A stretch of DNA of 37,368 nt, from NCBI RefSeq assembly GCF_002086675.1, contig NZ_MVIF01000053.1:1-37368 (forward strand), given 5' to 3'. Origin of the DNA: Mycobacterium persicum (GTDB lineage Bacteria > Actinomycetota > Actinomycetes > Mycobacteriales > Mycobacteriaceae). Under the pieces are notes generated by a model that saw only the letters and a program-made list of their open reading frames with translations, made no database searches and was not told where the DNA came from. Made by a program: the position numbers and the translations under genes. This document shows positions 7,398 to 14,580 of the stretch, one piece after another. Position 1 is the stretch's first letter, and every line of letters starts with the position of its first letter.

Positions 7398-7997
7398 CTA
7401 GGCGAGGGCTCGCAACTCCGGCAGTAGCAGCCTCAGCGCGCGGCCGCGATGCGACATCGCATCCTTCTCCTCAGGGCTCAGTTGCGCCGCGGTCAGCTGA
7501 TAGCCGTCGGGAATGAAGACGGGGTCGTAGCCGAACCCGCCGGCACCGCGTGGCTCCCGCGCGATCGTGCCGGGCCACTGGCCACGCACCACGACTTCGC
7601 CGGACGCCGAGACCAATGCGCAGGCCGAGACGAATGCCGCACCGCGCCGTCCGTCGGGCACATCGCGCAACTGGGCCAACAGCAGGGCGGTGTTGGCCGC
7701 GTCGTCGCCGTGATTGCCGGACCACCGGGCCGACAGCACCCCGGGCATGCCGTTGAGTGCCGCCACCTCTAAACCGGAGTCGTCAGCGACGCTGGCCATA
7801 CCGGTCGCGGCGAACGCGTCGCGCGCCTTGGCCAGCGCGTTATCTTCGAATGTCGCACCGGTTTCGGGTGTCTCGTCGAATGACGCGACGTCATTGAGCG
7901 ACACCAATGTCACCCCCGACAATCCGCCACCGTCGAGCACCCTGCGCAGTTCGGCCAGCTTTTTGGGGTTGCGGCTGGCAACCAACAGCTTGGTCAC
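7398..7997 (-). CDS. rdgB: RdgB/HAM1 non-canonical purine NTP pyrophosphatase
   Basis: 199-residue nucleotide-pool sanitising enzyme that hydrolyses dITP, ITP and XTP to the monophosphate and pyrophosphate, keeping deaminated purines out of DNA and RNA. Family motifs are clear: the N-terminal substrate loop ASRNPKKLAELR, TFEDNALAKA, VADDSGLEVAAL with the metal-binding Asp pair, GFGYDPVFIP, and SHRGRAL near the C-terminus. The GTG at 7997 is my start; the TTG at 8000 would add one residue. It is the last gene of the long minus-strand run. In H37Rv it directly follows rphA, but here a DUF4395 gene intervenes, ending 35 bases upstream. The stop is 13 bases from the convergent DUF3817 gene. Confidence 0.96.
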   Translation of the reverse strand: MTKLLVASRNPKKLAELRRVLDGGGLSGVTLVSLNDVASFDETPETGATFEDNALAKARDAFAATGMASVADDSGLEVAALNGMPGVLSARWSGNHGDDAANTALLLAQLRDVPDGRRGAAFVSACALVSASGEVVVRGQWPGTIAREPRGAGGFGYDPVFIPDGYQLTAAQLSPEEKDAMSHRGRALRLLLPELRALA

Positions 7998-8032
7998 CAA
8001 TCAATCCGAAACACAGTCATCAGGCCCCGGGC

Positions 8033-8632
8033 CTACGCGCGACTTTCCAGGTTGATTGCTGGACTTTCGGGGTTCAGCGCTGGTCGTGGCGCTATTTCCC
8101 TGACATAGCGGACTTCGCATTCTTCACAACCCCAAATCAATTTGTGCAGGTAACAGCCCACACAAAACCCCAGCGTCGCCTCCAACCACGTCAGGACAAA
8201 ACAGACCGCGACAACAGCCGCCAGCGCCAGGGGCGACGCGCCGAACAGGCGCATGGCAAGACACGTCGCCGCTAAACTGCCACCGAGTAACCATGCAAAC
8301 CGTTTCGGCCGCGTTGGTTTCCACACCGGTCGAATTCCCATTGTCAACGCGGTGCCCAGAACGCCAGTGGGGCTGAATGGAGTTAATCCGGTAGCCGCCG
8401 CAGCCAACATATCAAAAAGCACGAGCGGACCAATAATAATCACCGGATCGGTTTCCGGACGCATCAGCAATAATGCGATCGTGATTGCGGAGATAATATT
8501 TAGCAGACCCGCTCTCGCACGGGTTGCGGTTTCGTTGATGCGCGGTTCCGCATGTGCATGCGTCATCTGTCCCACTGCCCACCACGGGTGGTTGAGAAAG
8601 GCATGTTCAAGTGGGACTTGCCGACTGGCCAT
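8033..8632 (-). CDS. DUF4395 membrane protein with Cys-rich motif, inserted gene
   Basis: 199-residue integral membrane protein of the DUF4395 family. An extended N-terminus (residues 1-30) is followed by about four transmembrane segments: LLNIISAITIALLL, VIIIGPLVLFDMLAAAA, LLGGSLAATCLAMRLF and LALAAVVAVCFVLTWLEATLG. Right after the last comes a cysteine cluster GFCVGCYLHK then WGCEECE, suggesting metal binding or thiol chemistry at the membrane face. Related DUF4395 proteins often neighbour rhodanese, thioredoxin or sulfur genes, which is family knowledge; nothing here proves it. The ATG at 8632 has AGGA 7 bases upstream. The gene sits between rphA and rdgB, which are neighbours in H37Rv, and its flanks are visibly more AT-rich than the window, so it is probably an insertion. 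An inverted repeat lies just upstream. Confidence 0.85.
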   Translation of the reverse strand: MASRQVPLEHAFLNHPWWAVGQMTHAHAEPRINETATRARAGLLNIISAITIALLLMRPETDPVIIIGPLVLFDMLAAAATGLTPFSPTGVLGTALTMGIRPVWKPTRPKRFAWLLGGSLAATCLAMRLFGASPLALAAVVAVCFVLTWLEATLGFCVGCYLHKLIWGCEECEVRYVREIAPRPALNPESPAINLESRA

Positions 8633-8647
8633 CAATTAATCCTAAAA

Positions 8648-8673
8648 CAATTGATTTTGGCAAAACTCAATTG
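8648..8673. repeat. Inverted repeat in the DUF4395 leader
   Basis: Arms CAATTGATTTTG (8648-8659) and CAAAACTCAATTG (8661-8673) are complementary apart from one bulged base and are separated by a single base. The repeat lies 15 bases upstream of the DUF4395 start codon. It is AT-rich in a GC-rich genome. It could be an operator or a hairpin in the 5' leader; with a one-base spacer a protein-binding palindrome is more likely than a stable stem-loop. Confidence 0.6.
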
Positions 8674-8846
8674 GACGTGGAGAAGCCTATCATAACTGTA
8701 TTGTGCGCGCCTCTAGCCAGCCGCATTGAGTCGACGACAATGGCAAACGCTACGGCCGACCAATCCGGGCGGTGCCGCACTGCCGGGTGATCAGCAGCAA
8801 AGACATAGTCTCGAGGCTTGAGTGTTCCGATTGGTGATTACCTGGG

Positions 8847-9626
8847 TCAGCTTCCGAACGCTTTCGGCGGTGGCGGTCCTTCGGGCAGGACACCTGGATA
8901 CGGCAGCGCCAACGCCTCCCGCTGAGCGGTGAATAATTTGTCGCACGCGCCCAGCGCCATGTCGAGCAGCTTGTCCAGCGTCGACCGCGGGAACGTCGCG
9001 CCCTCGCCGGTGCCCTGGATCTCCACCAGGGTCCCGGTGTCGGTGGCGACGACATTCATGTCGACCTCGGCTCGGGAATCTTCCTCGTACGGCAAGTCGA
9101 CCCGGATCCGGCCGTCGACCACCCCCACACTGATCGCGGCGATGGCGCACGACAACGGCCGGGGATCAGACAGTTTGCCGGCCGCCGCCAGGTAGGTCAC
9201 GGCGTCGGCCAGCGCCACATAGGCACCCGTGATGGCCGCCGTGCGGGTACCCCCGTCGGCTTGCAGCACGTCGCAGTCGACCGCAATGGTGTTCTCCCCC
9301 AAGGCCGCCAAGTCGATGCCCGCCCGCAGCGACCGACCGACCAGGCGACTGATCTCCTGGGTGCGGCCACCGACTCGCCCCTTGACCGATTCGCGATCCG
9401 AGCGCGTATGAGTGGCCGACGGCAGCATTGCGTACTCGGCGGTGAGCCATCCCACGCCAGATCCCTTGCGCCAGCGCGGAACCCCCTCGGTGACGCTGGC
9501 GGTACACAGGACCTTGGTGCGACCGAATTCAATCAGCACCGAGCCTGCGGGATTTTCGGTGAACCCGCGGGTGATGACCACCGGACGAAGCTCGTCGTCG
9601 AGGCGGCCGTCTTCTCGTTTGGACAC
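8847..9626 (-). CDS. rphA: RNase PH
   Basis: 259-residue phosphate-dependent 3'-5' exoribonuclease that trims tRNA 3' ends. The family is unmistakable: RPVVITRGFTENPAGSV at the N-terminus, PSATHTRSDRES and GRTQEISRLVGRSLRA in the phosphate and RNA-binding region, CDVLQADGGTRTAAITGAYVA, and the catalytic segment EVDMNVVATD followed by EIQGTGEGATF. The GTG at 9626 is preferred: it gives the MSKREDGRLD start of mycobacterial orthologues, and TAGGGT lies 7 bases before it, which suggests a leaderless mRNA. Longer in-frame extension to 9647 lacks support. It normally sits next to rdgB; here the DUF4395 gene intervenes. Confidence 0.96.
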   Translation of the reverse strand: MSKREDGRLDDELRPVVITRGFTENPAGSVLIEFGRTKVLCTASVTEGVPRWRKGSGVGWLTAEYAMLPSATHTRSDRESVKGRVGGRTQEISRLVGRSLRAGIDLAALGENTIAVDCDVLQADGGTRTAAITGAYVALADAVTYLAAAGKLSDPRPLSCAIAAISVGVVDGRIRVDLPYEEDSRAEVDMNVVATDTGTLVEIQGTGEGATFPRSTLDKLLDMALGACDKLFTAQREALALPYPGVLPEGPPPPKAFGS

Positions 9627-9633
9627 GACGCCA

Positions 9634-9639
9634 ACCCTA
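9634..9639 (-). promoter_or_regulatory. -10 box for leaderless rphA
   Basis: TAGGGT on the minus strand ends 7 bases before the GTG start of rphA. It suggests that rphA has its own promoter apart from the upstream genes. Confidence 0.45.
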
Positions 9640-9660
9640 GCGGGCACCCCACACCCATCG

Positions 9661-9720
9661 AATGTGCGTCCACGGCGGCGACTGTGCGTCCACGGCTTTG
9701 AATGTGCGCTCAGGTGAACC
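9661..9720. repeat. Three-copy 20-bp direct repeat
   Basis: Units start at 9661, 9681 and 9701 with an exact 20-base period. The first two share the 14-base core TGTGCGTCCACGGC (9663-9676 and 9683-9696); the third begins TGTGCG and then degenerates. The array lies between the rphA start and the broken DUF1801 gene. No function is evident; it may be a decayed intergenic repeat or mark the edge of an insertion. Confidence 0.65.
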
Positions 9721-9730
9721 CAAACACCGG

Positions 9731-9981
9731 TCAGGCCGCCACGTGTACACCCTCGAGGGTCGGGCGGCTCGGCGGCCAGCAGACCGGCACATGCGATGCG
9801 TTTTCGTCGAGGGAATCGCCCTCGCGAATGTCGATAGCACGCCGGGTATTGCTGTCGAGGCCTCCTCGATGACGTCCGGATCGGCCTGCTTGATGAGCGT
9901 GCGGATCCGCGCGAGCGTGTTGCCCCGCCAGTCGGCCAGCTCGGCTATCCGCGTGTCGATGTTCTGCGTCGCGTCGCTCAT
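9731..9981 (-). pseudogene. DUF1801 protein, broken by internal deletion and frameshift
   Basis: Remnant of a small DUF1801 (YdhG-like) protein. The ATG at 9981 opens a normal N-terminus with ADWRGNTLARIRTLIKQADP and DVIEE, after which the frame becomes nonsense. In another minus-strand frame, from about 9859 down, the sequence resumes with LDSNTRRAIDIREGDSLDEN, matching the family's later NTRRAIDxxEGD motif. The central part of the domain, roughly 45-50 residues by family length, is missing, and the usual C-terminus is replaced by unrelated sequence up to a stop at 9731. The gene begins 4 bases after the VOC stop, so it was the third gene of an AraC - VOC - DUF1801 operon. It is almost certainly non-functional. 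Confidence 0.8.
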
Positions 9982-9985
9982 GGGT

Positions 9986-10408
9986 TCAGTTCACCTGTTG
10001 AATGCGGATCAGATTGCCGGCGGGATCACGCAGCGCGCAGTCGCGAACTCCGTACGGCTGATCCGTCGGCTCCTGAATCACCTCGCCTTGGCCGTCGTGC
10101 AGGCAGGTCTGCAGCCGCTCAAACGTGGCATCGAGATCTTTGGTTGCCAGGAGCAGGGTGCCGTAGCTGCCTTTGGCCATCATCTCGGCAATGGTGCGAC
10201 GCTCCTCGTCGGTGATGCCGGGGGTGGCATTCGGCGGGTACAAGACGATGGAGGTGTCGGGCTGATGGGGAGGACCGAGCGTGATCCAGCGCATCTTGCC
10301 CTTGCCGACGTCGAGGCGGACCTCGAAGCCGAGAATCTCGCGGTAGAAGGCCAGCGATTCCTGCGGGTCCTCGTGCGGAAGGAAGCTCGAGTGAATGGTG
10401 ATGTCCAT
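9986..10408 (-). CDS. VOC (glyoxalase/bleomycin-resistance fold) protein
   Basis: 140-residue vicinal-oxygen-chelate fold protein with the two expected beta-alpha-beta-beta-beta modules: residues 1-60 (HSSFLPHEDPQESLAFYREI, then LGFEVRLDVGKGKMRWITLG) and residues 75-140 (LLLATKDLDATFERLQ and RDCALRDPAGNLIRIQQ, with a glyoxalase-like C-terminal motif). The reaction is not predictable; the fold includes glyoxalases, dioxygenases and antibiotic-binding proteins. The ATG at 10408 is the main candidate. A GTG at 10417 overlaps the AraC stop by 4 bases and would give three more residues by translational coupling. It lies in an operon with an AraC regulator upstream and a broken DUF1801 gene downstream, an arrangement I recall from other actinobacteria. 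Confidence 0.88.
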   Translation of the reverse strand: MDITIHSSFLPHEDPQESLAFYREILGFEVRLDVGKGKMRWITLGPPHQPDTSIVLYPPNATPGITDEERRTIAEMMAKGSYGTLLLATKDLDATFERLQTCLHDGQGEVIQEPTDQPYGVRDCALRDPAGNLIRIQQVN

Positions 10409-10413
10409 GACGC

Positions 10414-10860
10414 TCACGCTAGGTGCAGCTCGGTAACCGAGGCTTCTCGATTCCTGATCGGTCGGGTCACCTGCTTCTGCAGGCACGCCGGGATGCCCTT
10501 CGCGGCGCCTGCCGTCCGCTCTCGATAAAGGCTGGGCGGCATGGCGACCAGCTCGCTAAAGCGAGTGCTGAAAGTGCCCAGCGATGAGAAACCGACGGTG
10601 AAGCACACCTCGGTGACGCTAAGGTCGCCGCGACGCAAGAGCGCCATCGCGCGCTCGATGCGCCGCGTCATGAGATACGAATACGGCGATTCGCCATAGG
10701 CGAGCTTGAACTGACGGCTGAAGTGCCCGGTGGATATATTCACGCTCCGGGCGAGCGCCTCGACGTTCAGCGGCTGTGCATACTCCCGGTCGATCCTGTC
10801 CCGAGCGCGCCGCAACAGCTTGAGGTCTCGTAAGCGCTGAGCCTCTGCCGGTGTGCTCAT
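10414..10860 (-). CDS. AraC-family transcriptional regulator (DNA-binding domain only)
   Basis: 148-residue regulator consisting essentially of an AraC/XylS double helix-turn-helix. The first HTH is in LNVEALARSVNISTGHFSR and the second in SVTEVCFTVGFSSLGTFSTRF, with the conserved P-x-x-Y-R signature (MPPSLYRER) following. There is no sensory domain, so it is shorter than classical AraC proteins and resembles the SoxS/MarA size class. The ATG at 10860 gives MSTPAEAQRLRDLKLL; upstream in-frame codons reach 10926 but would overlap the preceding gene. It probably controls its own operon (AraC - VOC - DUF1801). In H37Rv the phosphodiesterase gene and rphA are adjacent, so this three-gene unit is an insertion relative to that order. 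Confidence 0.9.
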   Translation of the reverse strand: MSTPAEAQRLRDLKLLRRARDRIDREYAQPLNVEALARSVNISTGHFSRQFKLAYGESPYSYLMTRRIERAMALLRRGDLSVTEVCFTVGFSSLGTFSTRFSELVAMPPSLYRERTAGAAKGIPACLQKQVTRPIRNREASVTELHLA

Positions 10861-10892
10861 TTGCGCCGAACTACCGCCTTCGCCAGCAAGCT

Positions 10893-11666
10893 TCAGGCCC
10901 GCCGGACTTCGAAAGTCTCGCCGCATACCACCGCGTGTACGGGCCCGTCGAACTCGGCCTTGGCCTCAGTGATGACGTCCTCGCGCGATGTCCATGGCGG
11001 AATGTGGGTCAGCAGGAGCTCGCGGACGCCGGCCCGCCTCGCGGCCCTTCCGGCTTCGGTGCCGGACAGATGTAGGTCCGGCGGACGGTCCGGTGAGTGT
11101 GTCCAGGAGGCCTCGCACAGAAAGACGTCGACACCGCGAGCCAGCTCGACGAGCTGGTCACAGATGCCGGTGTCGCCGCTGTAGGCAAATGAGGCGCCGG
11201 TGGAATCGGTGAACCGCATGCCGTAGGACTCGGTCGGGTGGGCAACGACCCGGGGCACCACGGTAACCGCGCCGAACGTCACCGGCTCGCCGTCCACCCA
11301 GTGGCGGACGTCGAAGATGTCCGAGCAATCGTCGATCTCGCCGCCGTAGGGCGACGACGCTGCCCCCAGGCGGGACCAGGTGTCGCTCGGGCCGTATAAC
11401 AACGCCTTGCCCTTGGGAGGCGTGGGGTGATAACGGCGCCATACGAATAAGCCCGGCATATCCAGACAGTGGTCCGCGTGCAAATGCGACAACAGCACAT
11501 GCACCGACCCGGGATCCAAGTGTCGTTGCAGAGCTCCGAGCACACCGCCACCGAAGTCGATGACCATCGGCGGGGTGTCCGGAGCCCGGAGCAGATAACC
11601 CGACGCGGCCGAATCCGGACCCACGACGCTGCCGGAGCATCCGAGCACGGTTATTCGCACGGACAC
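10893..11666 (-). CDS. MBL-fold cyclic nucleotide phosphodiesterase (Rv1339-type)
   Basis: 257-residue metallo-beta-lactamase-fold hydrolase corresponding to Rv1339, which has been reported as an atypical cAMP phosphodiesterase in mycobacteria (from memory). The metal-binding motif SHLHADHCLD lies near residue 85. Further ligands are the His of VVAHPTESYG, the Asp of SYSGDTG-like AYSGDTGICD, and the His of LLTHIPPW near the C-terminus. The N-terminus RITVLGCSGS is typical of the RNase Z/phosphodiesterase branch. The GTG at 11666 gives MSVRITVLGCSG; an upstream in-frame extension exists, and the H37Rv annotation uses a longer form, so the start is uncertain. It is followed by the inserted AraC unit and preceded by murI. 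It is probably the cAMP-degrading counterpart of the two cyclases at 31.7-35.1 kb. Confidence 0.9.
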   Translation of the reverse strand: MSVRITVLGCSGSVVGPDSAASGYLLRAPDTPPMVIDFGGGVLGALQRHLDPGSVHVLLSHLHADHCLDMPGLFVWRRYHPTPPKGKALLYGPSDTWSRLGAASSPYGGEIDDCSDIFDVRHWVDGEPVTFGAVTVVPRVVAHPTESYGMRFTDSTGASFAYSGDTGICDQLVELARGVDVFLCEASWTHSPDRPPDLHLSGTEAGRAARRAGVRELLLTHIPPWTSREDVITEAKAEFDGPVHAVVCGETFEVRRA

Positions 11667-11736
11667 TACTGTGCCATGCCCATTACCGCGATGAGAAAAA
11701 CATTGCCGCAATAGGTGAGCAGAATCTCGCGTGACG

Positions 11737-12552
11737 CTATTTGACAGGCGGATGATGAACGGCTGCCACTCCGGTAATCGCCGGCCCGAGGAATCGCGCC
11801 GCGAGCCGGGTGAACGCTTCCGGGTCGCCGGTGGCTTCGAACACCCGGGTAGCCGGCGGCGCATCGTGCGGGCGCAGCAGGTCGGTCTGGGTCAGCACCC
11901 GGAGAACTTCTTTGGCGGTCTCCTCGGCGCTCGAGACCAGCGTGACGTGGTCTCCCATCGCCAGTTGAATGAGCCCGGACAGCAGCGGGTAGTGCGTACA
12001 ACCGAGCACCAGAGTGTCCACCCCGGCACGCTGCAACGGCTCCAAGTAACCCTCCGCCAGCCCCAACACCTGACGGCCGCTGGTGACCCCGCGCTCGACG
12101 AAATCCACGAACCGCGGACAGGCCACCGCGGTGATCTCGGCGGCGCGCGCGGCGGCGAACGCGTCTTGGTAGGCGTGGGAGGTGATGGTCGCGCGAGTGC
12201 CGATCACCCCGATGCGACCGTTGCGGGTGGCGGCAACGGCGCGGCGTACGGCCGGCAGGATCACCTCGACGACGGGCACGTCGTAGCGCTCCCGCGCGTC
12301 TCGCAGGCAGGCCGCGGACGCCGAGTTGCAGGCGATCACCAAAACCTTGACACCCCGGTCGACCAAGTCGTCGCCGATGGCCAACGCGTGTGCGCGGATC
12401 TCCGGGATGGTCAGTGGACCGTAGGGGCCGTTGCCGGTATCACCGACGTAGATGATGTCCTCGTCGGGCAGTTGGTCGATGATGGCCCGCGCGACGGTCA
12501 GTCCGCCGACGCCGGAGTCGAAGACTCCGACGGGCGCCAACGGCGAGCTCAT
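11737..12552 (-). CDS. murI: Glutamate racemase
   Basis: 271-residue cofactor-independent glutamate racemase, which supplies D-glutamate for peptidoglycan. Both catalytic cysteines are present: Cys75 in IACNSASAACL and Cys185 in LGCTHYPLL. The substrate-binding FDSGVGGLTVARAI is at residues 11-24 and YVGDTGNGPYG near 35. Length is normal. The ATG at 12552 overlaps the stop of the rhomboid gene by 4 bases, so the two are translationally coupled, and the phosphodiesterase gene begins 70 bases downstream. Identification is secure. Confidence 0.97.
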   Translation of the reverse strand: MSSPLAPVGVFDSGVGGLTVARAIIDQLPDEDIIYVGDTGNGPYGPLTIPEIRAHALAIGDDLVDRGVKVLVIACNSASAACLRDARERYDVPVVEVILPAVRRAVAATRNGRIGVIGTRATITSHAYQDAFAAARAAEITAVACPRFVDFVERGVTSGRQVLGLAEGYLEPLQRAGVDTLVLGCTHYPLLSGLIQLAMGDHVTLVSSAEETAKEVLRVLTQTDLLRPHDAPPATRVFEATGDPEAFTRLAARFLGPAITGVAAVHHPPVK

Positions 12553-13217
12553 GTCTTCGGACGCAACTGGCGGTTGCCGGCCTTCTTCAGTGCGCGGGCT
12601 TTACGCTCCGGCGCCGATAAGAGATATGCGGCCACCACCCCGGCAAGCGCACCGCACAGATGGCCCTGCCATGACACCCCGCCGCACATGCCCAGCCGCG
12701 GAAGGGCTCCCAGCAAGACGCCACCGTAGAAGAACAAGACCACCAAACCGATGACGATGTCCCACACCTTACGCACGAAAAGGCCGAACACCAGCAGAAA
12801 GGTCAACCAGCCGAAGATCAGCCCGGACGCTCCGATGTGGTCGGTCGGACCGCAGCTGCTGCCCACATTTCCGATGAGCCAGGTGCCGAAGCCGCCCAGA
12901 ATCCACACGATCACCGTCGCCCAGACGAACCGCGACAATCCGGCCAGCGTCATCAGGAATCCCAACACCAGTAAAGGAATGGTGTTGGCCATCAGGTGTG
13001 CCCAGTTGGCATGCAGCAGCGGCGCGAAAACGATGCCCCACAACCCGTCGGTTTTCAGCGGGCGGATGCCGTTGACGTCCAGCGAATGCCGCGTCAACTG
13101 GTCGATCAGCTCAACGAGATACAGCAGCGCGACGAAGGTGAGGATGGTCGCCCCGCCGACGATCCAGCGCGGGCGCTTTTCCGGCTGCTTCGCGGGTGTG
13201 CGCGGATTCCCGGTCAT
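12549..13217 (-). CDS. Rhomboid-family intramembrane serine protease
   Basis: 222-residue polytopic membrane protein, the counterpart of H37Rv Rv1337. About six transmembrane segments are visible. The catalytic dyad of rhomboid proteases is present: Ser131 in HIGASGLIFG and His186 in WQGHLCGALAG. The oxyanion-side residues are seen in HANWAHLMANTI, with His74 and Asn78. It should cleave transmembrane helices of client proteins within the membrane; the clients are unknown. The ATG at 13217 is chosen, after which the basic, soluble N-terminus (about 18 residues) leads into the first helix. Its stop overlaps the murI start, so it belongs to the cysM - rhomboid - murI segment, though no functional link to cysteine or cell-wall synthesis is shown. 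Confidence 0.92.
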   Translation of the reverse strand: MTGNPRTPAKQPEKRPRWIVGGATILTFVALLYLVELIDQLTRHSLDVNGIRPLKTDGLWGIVFAPLLHANWAHLMANTIPLLVLGFLMTLAGLSRFVWATVIVWILGGFGTWLIGNVGSSCGPTDHIGASGLIFGWLTFLLVFGLFVRKVWDIVIGLVVLFFYGGVLLGALPRLGMCGGVSWQGHLCGALAGVVAAYLLSAPERKARALKKAGNRQLRPKT

Positions 13218-13266
13218 TGGCGCCGCTCCTCCTCGTCGTTTCACTCCGCATCGTCGCCGGCGCGGG

Positions 13267-14238
13267 TCATGCCCACAGCTGCCCTTCCAGAGCGTTCTCG
13301 GCATCAGCAAGGCTACCGACATAGGCGCCGGTCGACAGATACTTCCACCCCGCATCGGCAACCACCAAGGCTATGTCGGCGCGGTTACCCGACTGGACGA
13401 CATTGGCCGCGATTCCCAGTGCGGCGTGCAGCACCGCGCCCGTCGAGATACCCGCGAAGATGCCCTCGGCCGCGGCCAGTTCACGGGTACGGCGCACCGC
13501 GTCGTACGCGCCCACCGAATATCGCGCGGTCAGCACCTCAGGGTCATACAGTTCGGGGACAAAGCCCTCATCGATGTTGCGCAGCGCGTACACCCCCTCG
13601 CCGTAACGTGGCTCGGCCGCCACGATCTCGACACCGGGAACCCGCTCGCGCAGAAACTGGCCGGTACCCATCAGCGTGCCGGCGGTGCCCAGGCCGGCGA
13701 CGAAATGGGTGATCTCGGGCAGGTCGGCCAGCAACTCGGGACCGGTGCCGCAGTAGTGCGCGTCCGCGTTGGCCGGATTGCCGTACTGGTAGAGCATCAC
13801 CCACGACGGGTTGGCGGCGGCAAGCTCCTTGGCGGTGGCCACCGCTGTGTTGGATCCGCCCTCGGCCGGCGAAAAAATGATTCTCGCGCCATAGAGTTCC
13901 AGCAGCTGACGCCGTTCCAGCGAGGTGTTCTCGGGCATCACGCATATCAGCCGGTAGCCCTTCAACCGCGCGGCCATCGCCAGCGAGATACCGGTGTTGC
14001 CGCTGGTGGGCTCGATGATGGTGGCGCCGGGCGACAACCGCCCGTCCAGTTCGGCCTGTTCGATCATCCGCAGCGCCGGCCGGTCTTTGATCGATCCGGT
14101 CGGATTGCGGTCTTCGAGCTTGGCCCACAACCGCACGTGGGTTGCGTCGGCCTCGTCTGCCCAGCGCGGGGACAGCTGCTTCAGACCCACCAGCGGGGTG
14201 TTGCCCAGTGCCTGTAGCAGCGAGTCGTATCGCGCCAT
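13267..14238 (-). CDS. cysM: CysM, O-phosphoserine sulfhydrylase
   Basis: 323-residue PLP enzyme of the cysteine-synthase family. Lys51 in NPTGSIKDRPAL forms the internal aldimine, TSGNTGISLAMAA binds the substrate carboxylate, and the PLP phosphate loop appears as GLGTAGTLMGTG. In M. tuberculosis CysM uses O-phosphoserine and the thiocarboxylated carrier CysO to build cysteine, a route that resists oxidative stress (established knowledge). The length equals that of the M. tuberculosis enzyme, and it lies 9 bases downstream of cysO, which settles its identity over the related CysK. The rhomboid gene follows 49 bases later. Confidence 0.97.
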   Translation of the reverse strand: MARYDSLLQALGNTPLVGLKQLSPRWADEADATHVRLWAKLEDRNPTGSIKDRPALRMIEQAELDGRLSPGATIIEPTSGNTGISLAMAARLKGYRLICVMPENTSLERRQLLELYGARIIFSPAEGGSNTAVATAKELAAANPSWVMLYQYGNPANADAHYCGTGPELLADLPEITHFVAGLGTAGTLMGTGQFLRERVPGVEIVAAEPRYGEGVYALRNIDEGFVPELYDPEVLTARYSVGAYDAVRRTRELAAAEGIFAGISTGAVLHAALGIAANVVQSGNRADIALVVADAGWKYLSTGAYVGSLADAENALEGQLWA

Positions 14239-14247
14239 GCGCTCCGC

Positions 14248-14520
14248 TTACCCGCCCGCCACGGCGGGCAGGATGGTGACCGAGTCGCCGTCGGACAGCA
14301 CCGTGTCCAGACCACCGGAGAACCGCACGTCCTCGTCGTTCACGTAGACGTTCACAAAGCGGTGCAGCTTGCCATTATCGATCAGCCGCTCGGAGATGCC
14401 CGAGTAGTTGGCCTCGAGGTCGTCGATGACCGCGCCGAGCGTGTCGCCGTTCGCGGAGACGCGCTTCTGGCCACCGGTGTGGGGTCGCAGGACGGTCGGG
14501 ATGGACACGGTGACGCTCAT
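14248..14520 (-). CDS. cysO: CysO, sulfur carrier protein
   Basis: 90-residue ubiquitin-like (ThiS/MoaD fold) protein ending in Gly-Gly (LPAVAGG). That C-terminus is adenylated and converted to a thiocarboxylate, which donates sulfur to CysM; the product is CysO with a C-terminal cysteine. Visible family features are the N-terminal strand VTVSIPTVLRPHTGG, LGAVIDDLEANYSGI, and FVNVYVNDEDVRFSGG. It lies between mec (60 bases upstream) and cysM (9 bases downstream), the complete conserved cassette. The length and the exposed diglycine show that it is intact. Confidence 0.96.
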   Translation of the reverse strand: MSVTVSIPTVLRPHTGGQKRVSANGDTLGAVIDDLEANYSGISERLIDNGKLHRFVNVYVNDEDVRFSGGLDTVLSDGDSVTILPAVAGG

Positions 14521-14580
14521 GCAGGCCTTCCTCGCACTTTGAGCACTTTTCCGGGACTTTGCGGGAACTCTGACAGATAT

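Noticed and set aside
12751..14217. 488-codon plus-strand open frame
   Set aside because: It is antisense to the rhomboid and cysM genes, both with intact catalytic residues; its translation has no recognisable domain.
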